Part shown: positions 20,815 to 32,008 of the stretch, piece after piece
Layout: each line of letters opens with the position of its first letter
How positions within the stretch are numbered: position 1 is the first letter of the stretch
NCBI GenBank assembly: GCA_947069175.1
Contig: CAMTDV010000012.1
Coordinates: 37,356,341 to 37,420,340 of the forward strand
Length of the DNA: 64,000 nucleotides
Source of the DNA: Scalesia atractyloides
Lineage: Eukaryota > Streptophyta > Magnoliopsida > Asterales > Asteraceae
Reading direction: 5' to 3'
The notes under the pieces: model-generated
Databases searched by the model: none
The model's input: the letters and a program-made list of their open reading frames with translations, nothing else
Told to the model about the DNA's origin: nothing
Position numbers and translations under genes: made by a program

Positions 20815-22853
20815 AAGGTTTTAATAATAATAATCTCATAAAATGTGCCCAACAAAAAAAAATTTCTGCAAATTTAAAATTTCTTTTCGAGCTCTGGATT
20901 CTCGAAAATAAAATTTTAAGGGGGGAAGTCTTCCAGAAAATATCGTTAAAACAGAATCCTTTGTTTGACACCTGCATGAGAAATGATAGAAAAACTATTG
21001 ACACTTTGTTTGATCATAAAATAGAATCAGATTGAGGCCCCAACCAACAACGTGTCAGTAGATTCAGCAATACCTTTAAGTATACTGCGGATAGGAGACA
21101 AAAGCTAATGATCACACAAGAATTCTGGATACCCACAATGTTGTGCAACTTGCGGGTAACACGTTGTGGCGTATGGCTTAATGGTCTTAAATCTTGCGTT
21201 GATAGATTGCCAAAGTCCGAGATTTTGGGTCTTTATATTGACTAATCATTCGGGGATATCATAATTGCTCTTCTGCTGCATCAAGATATATGCTGACCTA
21301 GACACAACTATGATATCTTTTCAAAAAGAGCTAATGCGGCTAAAACCCCACGCAAATGAAGATCTCATGAGAGAATCATTCATGTACTTAATTCGTACCA
21401 TCTAAGGTATCTGTCATAGCCCTCGTTAGACTTTGGTCTCTTTGTTGTACGGAAGTACTGACCTGATCACCAATTGTCTAATCTTGAAATTTCAAGAATG
21501 AATGAAGTCAATATAATCACCTACTATGAGGAACCTTTGCGCATACCTTGATCGTGGGGGTATGTCCTGATGTGGGACTCACGGGCACAACATTCTGACA
21601 GTCCAGCATGAGTGGGGAAACATCGAAGTTCTTATCAATATTACCTCAACGTGATAAAATGTTCTCTGAAAGCATGTTGAAAGAAAGGTGCATGGATTTA
21701 AAAGGACAAACATACTCACAGTTTTTCTTGTGCCTTGATTGTTCAATATTTATATATAGGTAATAGTTTATCTCAAACTAACAAAGTGTTACCAGTATGA
21801 TCTTCTGCAGGAAAGTCATAGGAACCGAATCAGTAAACATAAGTGCTATGTGAAAAAGGAAGCTTCCTTGCCATAAAAATAATTTTCAGAAGACAAATTG
21901 CAAATCTCCATTTTTCTTAACCTTATTTTAAATTTTTTCACTATTTCTAACTAAAAAGGGGGCATGTTTTTCGAGAAAATTTAAAATTTTTGAGCGTATT
22001 TGTTTCTAAATTACTTAACTTTGAAGATATCTCACAAAATAACCAATGCGGCGTAATTATTGTTCTAGTGTATTTATTAAATACGCTGGAAGAGGTTTTT
22101 GTATATATATATTTCAGATTTTTTTGTGTATAAACTTTTTCAAACATCATCTTCTTCATATCATCAAAAACCCACATTCACAAAACTCAAACTTCATTAA
22201 GTGATCTGAACGGCTCTTGTTAAGATCGATCTCGGTATGATTTCGGCTTTCGAATGTTGATTGCTTGTTGATTCAGTGTGTTAAAACATCAATTTCAAGA
22301 TCAGTCGTGTTATATATAGAAAGATTGATCTGGTTTCATCCAGTTTTATGGGTTTATCAAGAACATTTTGAATCCAGCGTAATTAGTTTGAATGCAGCGT
22401 AATTAGGTTGAATGTGGCGTATTTATCAAGAAACCAAATGTCTGCGAATTTAAGTCTTGAACGCGAGTTCAAGCAACCTGCGTATTTGACAAATACGCCG
22501 GTCAACCAGCGTAGATAATCATCTTCGCTGGATGCTTTCTCGAGTCAAAACCTAAATACGTGACATAATTGCAGCATAAATAATCCACTTTCGGCGTAAT
22601 TGTCATTGAGTCTTATGTATATAGTCGTGTGTGTCCTGCGTAAATGACATCATTGTCTACGTATTTAGTGGCGGATTTATATTTTCATGTTAATTTCATT
22701 TCTGTTTTTATTATGTATATTTTAATATGCATATAATTTGTTTCTATTTTTTTGTAATATATGTGTGTATATATGTGAATTTATATATCTTTACTATCTA
22801 ACTGTTGTGCCTTGCAACTGAAATCTAACTTGACTCGTTTTCACGTTTCAGAA
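20815..22853 (+). other. Copia A spacer and leader before ORF3
   Basis: There is no coding sequence between the end of RNase H and ORF3. The first 1.2 kb has no feature I can name. From 22048 the stretch mirrors the LTR promoter and leader: GCGTAATTA/GCGTATTTA words at 22051, 22378, 22398 and 22418, a perfect 19-bp palindrome GCGTATTTGACAAATACGC at 22480-22498, and CAGCGTAGATAAT at 22507-22519. A pyrimidine-rich run ending TTTCAG at 22846-22851 just before the ORF3 ATG looks like an intron acceptor; GTATGATTTCGG near 22235 could be its donor. Splicing is inferred. Confidence 0.65.
22048..22112 (+). promoter_or_regulatory. LTR-like promoter block before ORF3 of copia A
   Basis: GCGGCGTAATTAT at 22048, palindrome core GTATTTATTAAATAC at 22070-22084, AAATACGCTGG ending at 22089 and a TATATATATAT run at 22102-22112. 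The LTR has GCGGCGTATTTAT at 4726, GTATTTAATAAATAC at 4748-4762, AAATACGCTGG ending at 4767 and TATATATAT at 4780. In both places the first word and the TATA run are 54 bp apart. This suggests that ORF3 has its own promoter derived from, or evolved with, the LTR promoter. Confidence 0.6.
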
Positions 22854-25555
22854 ATGATGAAGGAAATTATTTGGGATAAAACACGGAAGCACAATCAGCC
22901 ATGCAAGTTGGTCCCACCTCCAAGTGATTTTGAAGATGTGGCGGAATGGATAAACTCAAGCAGAATAAGCTATGCTGTTCAAGCCGATCCGATCATATAC
23001 AACATTCACATTGAAGAGTTTTAGAAAACAGCCAGGGTGTCAACGGTCAATGAAGTGAAAAGAATCACGGCTACAGTATGAAACAAGAAAGTCATAGTAA
23101 CATAGGACAATGTGCGTAGAGTCCTCAGCCTCGGAGACAACCACAGTGACCCGCTCAGAGTTAAGAAGGATGACATTCTCGACGGGTTTAAAGGAATGAG
23201 GTATGTTGGAGATTTTAGAGAGAAAAACGAGATCAAAGAAAAGACCTTACAAAGGAGTGACATTCATTCTTCATGTATTTGCTATGAGCTTAGCACACAG
23301 AAAGGGCGGATACGATGGTTTGAACTTAGAATGGTCGCTGCTATGCTCAATCTCTGCACCAAACAACCATTCAATTATCTCGGGTCTTATCTTCTACTGC
23401 ATGGTTGACAATGCAAACTCCTCCACATGGGTCGTGTACCCACGTTTTGTTCAGCTTCTCATCAATGACCAGCATTCGAATCTCCCACATGATAACGACT
23501 TATACAAATTTCAGTTGCCGACAGGACGCCAGATTACAGAACTAAAAACTGAAGAGTGGATGTATAGGGAAGAAAAATTTTCTCTTGTGAAAGCCGCCTA
23601 TGAGAAATATAGAGAAGGTGTTAAAAGAAAGAGACAGGGAGATGTTGAGGAAGAAGCAGATGAGGAAGAAGAAGAAATAGAGCAGTTGATCCGAAAGAAC
23701 AAGAAATAACCTATAAAAGAAGGGGACTCGTTAGAGAAAAGAAAAGACACCCCTTCTCAAGAGCGTTTGATGGAGAGCAGCTTTCGGGCCGGAGGCGCAA
23801 GAGAACACCGAGAACACATTGAAAATCTCCGTGCCATTCACGAGGCAGAAGAAAGAGAGAAAAGAGAAGCAAAAAGAAAGAGGCGACAAATGACGGAATC
23901 TGAAACGCCAGTGACGGTCACAACCGAACAGGAACAATTAGATGATTTTGTTGACCAACTGATTATAGATCCAGAGGCTCCCAGCAGATCACCCCCTCAG
24001 AAGCGAAAGAAAATAGGGGAAGGACTGTCAAAATAAGCTCAACCAAGGCAGATGCCTCAACAGGTTCCTCGTAGACCACGCCCATTTCAGGAACTGTATG
24101 ATAAACTGACAAAAGATATTGGGAAAGGTCCAGCTCAAGAGATTTGTCTTCTGAAACATCAAATGAGCAACACGAACGCAATTCGTGAAAAGTTGAGGGA
24201 GCAGAGAAAGAAAAACAAGGAGCTCCATGCTTATGTCAAAGAACAAACAAGATTTGTCCGATTTCAGCAGGATGGTATGGAAAAGATGTACAGAATGATC
24301 AGAGAGCTATGCACCAAGGCAGACATACAACCAATGTTCTCATCCACAATATCTTTTATTATGAAAAGTTCAAGATTGAAGAAGAAAGGCAAAAGGCTGA
24401 GGATGCAGAGAAGAAGAAGAAGTGTTTAGAATCTGTAGTAAATGTCACTGAAGATGACGAAATTGAAGAAGAGGAGGTGGATAGAGACGAGATGCTAGCT
24501 CGTTTTGTCGAATGGGGCTTGGAAGAAGATATTCTTTATGAGATTTGACGATGGCGATTCAGTGACTCCAATGCATCCGGAGTGGTTCAGAAAAGAAAGA
24601 GAAAAACTTCCAGATTTCTATCAGGTGGTTATAGTTGAAAAGACTGAAGTTACCGACAAAATTAGAAGCTAGAAGTACTGTAATCTGAAAGGGATGTTTA
24701 TTTTGAAGAGACGAGGTGGAGTTATTAAGTACTTCAAGACTGGAGCTGATACGAAAAGTCTTCCAACATGGGATATACGGGAGCTGGGCAGACTAGACAT
24801 GATAAACCCAACAAACAGCAGTATTGGAGCTGATTTTGAAGACTAATTTTGAGAGAATGTAATCGGGGTTTTACCTTATTCAAGCCACAACGTCCAGAAG
24901 AAGAGTACCGAAGACAACAAAAGATCCCATCACCGGAAAAGGAGTGGTCACATGGGTCATCGATCCTACTAAGGTTGAAACCAGAGTCAAAATCACACCA
25001 GAACAACCTATTATGCTCACAAATTGCAAGAAATGGTTCTAAGATGGAAAAACGGGAGAAGCAGTGAACAGATTGGTTTCTAACGAAGATATTTGTATTT
25101 TAGACCCGATGGATGTCTTCATGTTCTGTCTATCCGACCTTAACATTCTTTATGGCCACAAGATCCACGTTGGAGCCGAAGATGAATACAGAGAGGAAGG
25201 AATGTTGTTTCAAAGGGCGGCAAAGCGATCTAGAGAAAGAAAGATAGAAATGATAGACATTGTGACCAGAATCGAGAAGCAGAAAGAAAAAGAGGAAGCA
25301 AGAAAAAGGAAAAGGAAACACAAGTCATCGGCTCAACAGAAAGCTCTCTCACCATCTCAAGATGCATCAAAGTCTCAAACTCCGGCTTCATCCACATATG
25401 AAGCCACTACGGAGATCCAACAAACCACAAGTGAAGCTTTTATTAATCCATCTTCTGAAGCAACAACCGAATAACCAACAGATCAGGTTGCGCCTCTGTC
25501 ACAAGGAAAAGATCGAGAATTAGCCGCAGGCCCTGAAGCTCAGGAACAAGATTGA
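22854..25555 (+). pseudogene. Copia A ORF3 (env-position ORF)
   Basis: An extra ORF between RNase H and the 3' LTR, the position of the so-called env-like ORF of Sireviruses; its real role is unknown. ATG at 22854 (or 22857). N-terminal part: SSRISYAVQADPIIYN then ITATV. Middle: FILHVFAMSLAHRKGGYDGL and the motif VVYPRF at 23434-23448. Then come long Glu/Lys/Arg-rich coiled-coil-like stretches (23600-24540) and a C-terminal block with DGKTGEAV near 25043 and ILDPMDVF near 25096. Stops lie at 23022, 24034 and elsewhere, with frameshifts. No signal peptide or clear membrane segment is seen, so an envelope role is not supported. Homologous parts occur at 39955, 41401 and 45190. Confidence 0.75.
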
Positions 25556-25575
25556 AGAATCTCAAGTACGCAACG

Positions 25576-25589
25576 GTCTGGGGGGATAT
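25576..25589 (+). other. Copia A polypurine tract
   Basis: GTCTGGGGGGATAT, a G-rich run, directly precedes the 3' LTR start TGTTAGGACG. Confidence 0.75.
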
Positions 25590-26028
25590 TGTTAGGACGT
25601 TTTGAGACCGTTGATACTTGAGTTTAATAGTTTGAGCTGGTTTTGTAATAGTTAGTAAAACTAGAAGGAAGAATAGTGTAATTTGTGAATCTTGTAACTG
25701 GGCGGCGTATTTATGTTCCCAGCGTATGGGTAGTCAGTGCCTATATATATGCATTTCAATGAAAACCCTAGTCCAAGGTTCTTGGACAAATTTTGGTGAT
25801 TGCTCTTGTGTTCTGATTGTTGTTCTTATGCTTAATCTGAACATCCAGGTGCTTTTAGTGATTATATCTTTTGGGATTCCATATACAACACTTGTTTTTT
25901 GTCCATACAAGAATCTTCATCTTCATTCTTTGGTTTTTCTTAACTTTTACACGTTAAAACAACTAATCTATAGTTGTTTGGGTGATAACAATCAACCACT
26001 GTGATCCGAATCTGATTTGGGACTCACA
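25590..26028 (+). repeat. Copia A 3' LTR (439 bp)
   Basis: Matches the 5' LTR closely. It lacks 15 bp (TTTAATAAATACGCT, present at 4751-4765), which removes one arm of the LTR palindrome, and has a few substitutions. It ends GGGACTCACA and is followed by the target duplication ACAAG. Confidence 0.9.
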
Positions 26029-27640
26029 ACAAGAGCCTTCAACATATCTTCAATCAGAAAGAGTTAAACATAAGGCAATGATGATGGGTGAAACTCTTGA
26101 ATGATTATGATTGTGAAATCCGTTATCATCCTGCTAAAGCCAATGTTGTGGCTGATGCTCTTAGCCGAAAAGAGTATGCTAACTCTATTCATCTTTTGTG
26201 TTCTCAAATTGTGACTGATCTTCAAAACCGCATTCGCGCAGCTCAACATATTTCTGTCACGGAAAATTATGTGCGAGATGAACTATCTTGTGGAGCTAAA
26301 ACCAAGTTAGAATCCAAGTCCGATGGTATCCTTTACTACTTAAATCGTATTTGGGTACCTGATCGTGACAATCTTCGTACTTTTCTCATGAATGAGGCTC
26401 ACAAAACACGATACTCTATATATCTGGGTGCAGATAAGATGTATCAAGATTTGTGATACTCTTACTGGTGGCCTGGAATGAAGAAGGATATCGACAGTTT
26501 TGTCTCTAAGTGCCTCACACATTCTAAGGTTAAAGCTGAACATCAAAGACCTTCAGGATTACTCGTTTAACCTGGAATACCTGTTTGGAAGTGGGAAAAT
26601 ATAACCATGGATTTTATTACCGGGTTACCTCGCACTTCCAGTGGGCATGATATGATTTAGGTTATTGTTGATCGTCTTACCAAATCAACTCATTTCATTC
26701 CAATCCGTGAAGACTATAAGAACGAGAAGTTAGCTCGTATCTATATTGATGAAATCGTAAGTCGACACGGTGTGCCTTTAAGTATCATTTCGGATCGAGA
26801 TGGATGTTTTACTTCCTGAACATGGCAAGCTGTACAGTCAGCTTTAGGCACACGCTTAGACCACAGCACCGCCTTTTACCCTCAAACTGATGGTCAATCT
26901 GAGCGCACCATACAAACTCTTGAAGACATGTTGAGAGCATGTGTCATCGACTTAAAGGGAAACTGGGATACTCATCTACCATTAGTTGAATTTTCGTACA
27001 ACAATAGCTATCATTCGAGCATCGGTATGGCTCCTTTTGAAGCATTATACGGCCGTAAGTGTCGATCTCCTGTATGTTGGCACGAAATCGGTGAAGCACA
27101 AATCACTGGACCTGAATTGATCAAAGAAACAACCGATAAGATTCTTCAAATCCTCTAGCAGCTTAGAGTCGTCAAAAGAGTTACGCTGATAAATGATGAA
27201 AGCCACTTGAGTTTTGTGTTGGCGATCAAGTGCTTTTGAAAGCATCACCATGGAAGGAGTGGTTCGTTTTGGACAAAAGGCAAGCTAGCACCACGCTACG
27301 TGGGACCATTCAAAATACTCGAGAAAGTTGGTCCTGTAGCCTACAAGCTTGACTTACCAGAAGAACTCAACAGGATTCATCCCATGTTCCATGTATCAAA
27401 CTTGAAAAAGTGCCTTGCCGACGAAAATCTCCATATACCGTTAGAAGATATTAAGATTGATGAATCAATGCATTTCGTTGAACGATCTGTAGAAATCATG
27501 GACATCGGTGAAGCGTTTAAGACGAAGTCGAATTCCGATAGTCAAAGTGCGTTGGTTGTCAAAACGAGGACCTGAGTTTACTTGGGAACGCGAAGACTCA
27601 ATGCGTAAAAAATATTCGCATCTCTTTCAAGTTACCCTAC
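26029..27640 (+). pseudogene. pol: T1 pol: end of RNase H, integrase and chromodomain-like tail
   Basis: Continues the gene cut at 4608. The RNase H end YHPAKANVVADALSR is at 26130-26165. Integrase catalytic residues fit D,D35E: Asp in TMDFI (26610-26612), Asp in SDRDGCF (26793-26795) and Glu in GQSERT (26901-26903), with 35 codons between the last two. Stops lie at 26454, 26568, 26658 and 26817, and frameshifts follow 27155. The C-terminal integrase part (APRYVGPFKILEKVG, HPMFHVSNLKK) is at 27285-27410. The last block, 27508-27640, reads RIPIVKVRW and GPEFTWERED, the form of a degenerate chromodomain-like end in chromoviruses. Lineage placement is inferred. Confidence 0.86.
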
Positions 27641-27669
27641 TACTACTTAAATATCAAGACGAAATTTCT

Positions 27670-27684
27670 AAAAGTAGGGGATAC
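27670..27684 (+). other. T1 polypurine tract
   Basis: A purine-rich run (AAAAGTAGGGGATAC) directly precedes the LTR start TGTAAC, in the same place as AAAAGTAAGGGATAC in T2 (16626-16640). It would prime plus-strand synthesis. Confidence 0.75.
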
Positions 27685-27901
27685 TGTAACATTCGTTGTA
27701 AAACGGGTTCTAAAACCCACTCCATTTAATAATTCAAGTGTATGAATGAAGTACGTTATGTATTATGTTTAAATTCGTTATACAAATTACATTAAATAAT
27801 AAATAACTCGAAAGGATTAAAATAGTAAAGATAATAAATAAAATTAATGATAATAATATTAATAAATAAACTGAAAATAATATGAACAAAAAATAAAGAG
27901 T

Positions 27902-28967
27902 GGCCACGGGTTTTGAACCCGGGTCTTCACTGAACCGGCACACACAACACATCACTGAGCTACACACACACATCTGAATTATTCCTAAATCAAATGAATC
28001 TTATGTCAAACTAGCACGCAAAATCAGTTCAAAGCTACCCACCCAAGCAGCGTCTGTAACTCCTAAATCCTCATCAATCACTGTTTCAATCTCGAATTAA
28101 ACTGCTGAAACTGATTCCAATCGCACATTGAGGCTCAATCATGACGCAAATCAGTTCTAAGAATCATTGTGATCATCAATTTCTTGACCGAAACAGTCAA
28201 AAACGGGAATTCAAACTTAAAACACATTCATCTATAAATAGGGATCCTTGCATCATTGTTGAACTCGCCCACACTCTCAAACACCCTCTAAAACTCTCAG
28301 TAGAACCCTCTGTTTCAATCAAACACTTCGCCGGAAACCTGCTTTATCACCGGGAAACATCATCGGAGAATTTTGGTTCACGTCTGATCGGTATAATCAT
28401 TTGATCCTTCTTCTCTTATCATTCAATTAATTAACAATAGTGAATTATATAACAATCTTATGTTTAATAAGTCAGGTATTGTTCTGGGTTTTAACATGAA
28501 GAAGATGAAGTTGTGCTAGTATATTAGTATAATTAAAATCAGTAATAAAACTGGGTTAGACACATAGTCTAGTGGTGGACTGTGTGCAATATAAACAAGC
28601 ACACCCGAGTTCGAGTCTCACACATTTCTGACTTCCTGAATTAAATCAACTCTTTTTAAAACTTAATTAGAACAACATTTAGTAAGTGTATAAGATTATT
28701 ATAAATTCATAATATTATGGATTAGTCACACAACCTAGTTGGTAGGGCTGTGTGCAACGTAATACATGGGCGCGAGTTCGAATCTATTCGTGTGCAGCGG
28801 TTCGTTAATATAACAAACCTTTTTACATAAATAGAATCATGATTTAACTCAGTTAGTGTGTATATATAATTAAAATCCAGATTATTTCGGGTTAGACACG
28901 TAGCTCAGTTGATAGAGCTGCGTGCACGTATACGAGAGGTCATGAGTTCGATTCTTACACGATGCCA
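27902..28967 (+). repeat. tRNA-like module array in T1 LTR (four modules)
   Basis: Module 1 (27902-27975) reads on the minus strand: A-box-like TGTAGCTCAGTGATGTG and B-box GGGTTCAAAACCCG with a self-pairing T-stem. Modules 2 (28553-28625), 3 (28719-28795) and 4 (28889-28967) read on the plus strand. Module 4 has TAGCTCAGTTGATAGAGC, forming a perfect 4-bp D-stem, and GAGTTCGATTC as B-box at about the normal tRNA spacing. Module 2 has GTTCGAGTCTC and module 3 GTTCGAATCTA. Module 1 lies about 260 bp upstream of the TATA box; modules 2-4 lie downstream of it. Acceptor stems do not pair, so these are tRNA-like, not tRNA genes. Confidence 0.7.
28233..28240 (+). promoter_or_regulatory. TATA box of T1 LTR
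   Basis: TATAAATA in the sequence ATCTATAAATAGGGATCC. It sits at the position equivalent to the TATAAATA of both T2 LTRs, which supports it as the Pol II promoter of the family. Confidence 0.7.
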
Positions 28968-29984
28968 AAAATCATACAGTCCAACCGGTTCGACCCGGTT
29001 CAACCCCTGAAAGGGGTATATTTTTTTAAATAAACTTTCCTTTAATTTTACCCAAAATCCCTAAAAATATATATAAAAATAGGACTTTTTAAACTTAAAA
29101 TTTGTAATAAATACTATAAAAATAGTCTAAAAAGTCTAACAAAAGGCATTAAATAAAAATATTAATTGCAAATAAAAGAAATATATTTACTGAATTATTA
29201 CGTGAGTATTTAGGTTAGTTTTCTCGTCGGTTGGAATCTATAATCGTGCACGCTCATTATCAACTCAAAAAACGCACCCACTGTGAGTGAACTTTTACAA
29301 ACTTCCCCTTTTTATTCATGTTTTAGGGTGTATCATGTGTCGTTTATTTGTATCGTTTATTCAAACACTTGTTCTACTACAATTATATGATCTATCGTGT
29401 TATGAAATATTTGGTTTATAGTTATATGTGGTTACATTTTCTCATTTCAGTCAAGCATTCACATTTGGCCATCAGTTCCTCGTTGGATACGAGTAGAGCA
29501 TCGCGTTGCCTAATTAGATCGGCTCCATTTAATTGAGCTTTGATCTCACAGTTCATCATTTATCATGCTTATGTGTACATTGCTAGATGTTTATGCGGTG
29601 TGTGGATAGTTTACATATACGTTTGCTCATATTTGGTTTATACACATTTTTATTAAATTAATCAACACAATTATTTCTTTAAAATGATTAAACGGGATTC
29701 ACTCGCCATTTGTTGACCCAAATCTCTATTTTTACACATGATACAGGTGAATAGGTTGAGGCAAGGAACACATAGGATTGGGCCTTAGAAGAAAAATTAA
29801 AGAGTTACATAAATGTCATGTTTAGAACAATTTTGTGCTTGTATGGTTTATGTGTTTGATGGAATTTCTCCTTTTAATTTGAATAATAAATATGAAACTT
29901 TATTATATTAAATGTCATGAGCTTTGATGAAAACCCAATCATGCCCCGACTACCATATCCGTTGCGGGTCAGGGTGTGACAGAT

Positions 29985-29996
29985 TGGTATCAGAGC
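29985..29996 (+). other. Second T1 primer binding site
   Basis: TGGTATCAGAGC follows the LTR that ends at 29981, where flanking DNA would be expected after a 3' LTR. It shows that another internal region begins here. Confidence 0.88.
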
Positions 29997-30827
29997 TTTT
30001 GACTATAGGGATATAGGATAGGTTATTAGACCCTTAGAGCCTATACTATCATTGATTAGATTTTAATTACTTACGTGTTAATTGGTTACATGCAAACTCA
30101 TGATATTTACTTGTCTTATTTTTATCTCCCACACAAATGCATGCAAGCACTCTCACTACTATATGTTGTTGTGTGATATTTATTGTGATATACGTGTTGT
30201 TAACATAACATGCTTACGCAAACACGCACGTCTCAATTTCCAAATATTTGAAGATTTTCATGCTTTCTTTCTCAAAATTTTGTGATGTTTTCATTTTTCA
30301 ATCTCATCAAAGTGAGTTCTACGACAGGCATGTAGTAACTGGAAGGGTACAAGTATCGGTAGTCGAAACGTCCTGTCTAGAATTAACATTCATATAAATC
30401 CAATATAACGGACCAGTTTGCCTACCTAGGGACTAAAGATGAGAGTACAAAGTACCTATTAGGCCAAAGCATGCCACACCAAACGTCGTGTGAACTAACC
30501 CCACTTTGAGCTGTCACTGTGTCTACACCTGGACACCCTCCGACTTTATACCTCGCAATCATGTTTTATGATTTTCATTTGGGTGATGCAAGTGTTAACA
30601 GGCCAACACCAATGTGAACTCTATAAAGTCCAGTAGTGATGGGGGCCCACATGACTACTTAGGCCAAGTATGAGGGACATATGGGGGTCCAAACATGAGC
30701 AAGGCCCAAGACATCCAATGGATGTAGTGAATTTATTTTTCTCAATTATTTTGTGAATGTTAATTTCTAAATGCCACACATGACACCAAAACGTCAAACT
30801 CATAATCCCGTTACATATTTCCTGTAG

Positions 30828-31352
30828 ATGTCTTCTAGGCACTCTCGAGGAGGTAGGAGATCAGGAAGATCCGGCGAGCGCATGGCTGCTCAAATAGCCC
30901 AACAAATGGCCGCCGTAATTCCCAACATTGTGATTCAAGTCCAACAGGCCCTGACGCTAATCCTGTCAACCCAATCAACCAAGGGGGTCAAAATGCTGTC
31001 AACCCTCCCGCAAACGCCACCAAGTGCACCTACAAGCAGTTCAACTCATGTGACCCTCCAAAGTGCGAGGGGACTGAAGGGGTCACTGCCCTTCTCTGAT
31101 GGTTTGAAGAGATGGAAAGTACTTCCTCAACTGTGATTGTCCCAACGCTTGCAAGGTGCGTTATGCTACTGGTCCACATGGTGGATGCGGAGAAAGGCAG
31201 ACGAGGCGTCGAAGCCGTAGTAGCCCTTACTTGGGAAGAATTGAGGGAACTCATGACCAGACGCTTCTGTCCAAGAAGTGAAATTAAGAAGCTAGAAGAT
31301 GAGTTTTATTTCTTGAAACAAAAGGAGGGAGACCATATAACCTACAACAAGA
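30828..31352 (+). pseudogene. gag: T1 second gag copy, truncated
   Basis: Starts like the gag at 1569 (MSSRHSRGGRRSGRSGERMAAQ) and is very similar to it. A frameshift near 30952 leaves the first frame. The core resumes in the frame 31112-31350 with WEELRELMTRRFCPRSEIKK, ending at YNKR. The coding sequence then runs straight into the last 16 bases of an LTR (31353-31368). Everything from mid-gag to the end of the 3' LTR has therefore been deleted, with about 2 bp of shared sequence at the joint. Confidence 0.83.
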
Positions 31353-31368
31353 GGGTCAGGGTGTGACA
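31353..31368 (+). repeat. T1 terminal 16-bp LTR remnant
   Basis: GGGTCAGGGTGTGACA is identical to the end of the LTR at 29966-29981 and is followed at once by Athila integrase sequence. It marks the right edge of T1. Confidence 0.8.
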
Positions 31369-31880
31369 GCTATTGATTCGACTCATTTTGAAACATAGTC
31401 CACTGCCACCAAGTTGAAAAAATACCCATTTGAACTCGGAAAAGGACCCTTAAAGTCAATACCCCATACATCGAAAATCTCCACTACCAAAATGGGTTGT
31501 AAGGGTATTTCATCCCTCTTCGAAATACTACCCACCTTTTGGCAATTCAAGCAATGTCGGGCATACTCACATGCGTCTTTGAAAATTGTAGGCTAATAAA
31601 ACCCACATTGGAGAACCCGGTATCCCGTATTTTGACCACTAAGGTGACCCCCACATGCGGATGCATGAGCATGAGTCAAAACCTCGAACACCTTGGTGTC
31701 GGGAATACACCTCCGAATCACTTGATCCATTCCGATCTTGAAAAGATCTGGTTCATCCCAAATATATTGTTTCACTTTGACCATAAATTGTTGTCTTCTC
31801 TTTTTCGTCCAATGACTTGGGATTGCACCCGTGGCTAGATAATTAACATAATAGCATACCATGGTGCGGTGGACATAGTT
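31369..31880 (-). pseudogene. pol: Athila pol: integrase N-terminal part
   Basis: The frame 31862-31593 gives WTKKRRQQFMVKVKQYIWDE and the integrase zinc-binding stretch THAHASACGGHLSG with YRVLQCGFYWP-like continuation. A shifted frame carries the core start, NGYFFNLVAVDYVSK, near 31390-31435. There the Trp codon that normally follows is TGA. The gene stops at 31369 at the T1 insertion. Function is lost. Confidence 0.8.
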
Positions 31881-32008
31881 AACAATTGCTCGTCAGAAAA
31901 CCTTTCGTTTATTTTGGTCATATCATCAATGCCCTCCAATGGAATCCGAGATAAATGATCCGCCACTACGTTTTCACAATCTCTATTATCCCGGATTTCC
32001 AAATCAAA

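Larger units (their letters stand above)
4614..26028 (+). mobile_element. SIRE-like copia element A with ORF3 (host of T2)
   Basis: Bounded by LTRs at 4614-5067 and 25590-26028, with target duplication ACAAG at 4609-4613 and 26029-26033. Without T2 and its 5-bp duplication it is 12,757 bp, long for a copia element. The order is gag with two zinc-knuckle regions, protease, integrase, RT, RNase H (copia order), then a 2-kb non-coding stretch and ORF3 before the 3' LTR. An extra ORF after RNase H and a long gag are traits of the SIRE/Maximus (Sirevirus) lineage; assignment to it is inferred. All coding regions are broken. Confidence 0.9.
27685..29981 (+). repeat. T1 complete LTR (2297 bp)
   Basis: Runs from TGTAACATTCG to GGGTGTGACA. 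It has a TATA box at 28233-28240 and four tRNA-like modules. It is followed not by flanking DNA but by a second PBS and internal region, so it is an LTR shared by two internal regions. It is the same family as the T2 LTRs but clearly diverged from them. Confidence 0.9.
1..31368 (+). mobile_element. Tekay-like Ty3 chromovirus T1, tandem LTR-internal-LTR-internal form
   Basis: The order is: partial 5' LTR (1-722), PBS, leader, gag, protease, RT, RNase H (broken by copia A at 4609), RNase H end, integrase and chromodomain-like tail (26029-27640), complete LTR (27685-29981), then a second PBS, leader and gag start (29982-31352), and a 16-bp LTR end (31353-31368). Domain order PR-RT-RH-INT, a tRNA-iMet type PBS and LTRs over 2 kb fit the Tekay/Del chromovirus lineage; that lineage is an inference from these traits. 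The element interrupts an Athila-like integrase, whose reading continues from 31369 on the minus strand. The left target duplication is outside the window, so GCTAT (31369-31373) cannot be verified as its partner. Confidence 0.85.

Noticed and set aside
22854..25555. Envelope glycoprotein gene
   Set aside because: It sits in the env position, but no signal peptide, membrane anchor or cleavage site could be seen. Only the neutral name ORF3 is used.
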